From NCBI GenBank assembly GCA_964617665.1, contig CAZUAH010000711.1:1-6543 (forward strand): DNA of 6,543 bases. The letters run 5' to 3'. This DNA comes from JADHUC01 sp964617665 (GTDB taxonomy: Bacteria > Planctomycetota > Planctomycetia > Pirellulales > Pirellulaceae). Position numbers and translations under genes: made by a program. Under the pieces are notes generated by a model. It was given only the letters and a program-made list of their open reading frames with translations, searched no databases and was not told the DNA's origin. Below, piece after piece: positions 6,415 to 6,543 of this stretch. Each line of letters opens with the position of its first letter. Position 1 is the stretch's first letter.

Positions 6415-6543
6415 TCAGGCGCGCAGCACAATCACACGAGCGTCGACGTTAAGAACCTGAACACCGCCGGAAAGCCGCGCGAGCGGGCGTTTCCAGTGGG
6501 CATGCCCCCGCACGATCAGTGACGGGCGCAGTCGCTCGACGAC
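6415..6543 (-). CDS. C-terminal end of a calcineurin-like metallophosphoesterase (partial)
   Basis: The minus strand is open from the window edge to a TGA at 6417-6415, giving the last 42 residues of a protein that begins outside the window. The sequence ERLRPSLIVRGHAHW carries the GHxH motif, which in calcineurin-like phosphoesterases supplies the last metal-binding histidines. It is followed by a beta-rich ending (GGVQVLNVDARVIVL) typical of the final strands of that fold. The metal-dependent phosphoesterase activity is inferred from the family; the N-terminal D-x-H and GNHD motifs are not in view. The gene runs in the same direction as the 439-aa gene, 83 bases upstream of it, so read-through is possible. 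The call rests on a short fragment. Confidence 0.62.
   Translation of the reverse strand, partial: VVERLRPSLIVRGHAHWKRPLARLSGGVQVLNVDARVIVLRA

Noticed and set aside
1..6543. tRNA or rRNA genes and CRISPR arrays
   Set aside because: No cloverleaf-like sequence, rRNA-like stretch or regularly spaced direct repeats were seen on reading through the window.

Overview
The window looks like chromosomal DNA from a planctomycete, probably of the Pirellulales type. This is inferred from protein style only: a lipoprotein-like double-VWA/GATase1-like protein, a solitary integrase-core transposase, and moderately GC-rich DNA. There is no rRNA or other marker gene to settle the taxonomy.

Layout. The left third (1 to about 1850) reads rightward and looks mobile. 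It starts with the 3' part of a gene for a small ParB/KorB-like helix-turn-helix protein of the kind often found beside site-specific recombinases. A complete DDE integrase-core transposase follows (776-1846). The 205 bases between them hold two inverted repeats but no gene. I could not find terminal inverted repeats around the transposase, so the limits of any insertion element are unknown.

The right two thirds read leftward. In transcription order they hold: the last 42 codons of a calcineurin-like metallophosphoesterase (6415-6543); a 439-residue soluble protein of unknown function with a near-ideal ribosome binding site (5012-6331); a small cupin (4733-4990) 21 bases downstream of it; and an 828-residue putative lipoprotein with an intact VWA domain, a GATase1-like domain and a second, degenerate VWA domain (2110-4596). 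The unknown protein and the cupin very probably share a transcript. The VWA gene follows after 136 bases that contain a perfect 6-bp hairpin, so it may be read through or have its own promoter.

The transposase and the VWA gene converge on a 263-base spacer (1847-2109) that holds only weak hairpins and a possible 17-codon ORF. No tRNA, rRNA, CRISPR array or recognisable defence system was seen. The least explained part is the unknown-protein/cupin pair. I see no direct proof of a new system; the pair and the unusual VWA protein are the best leads.
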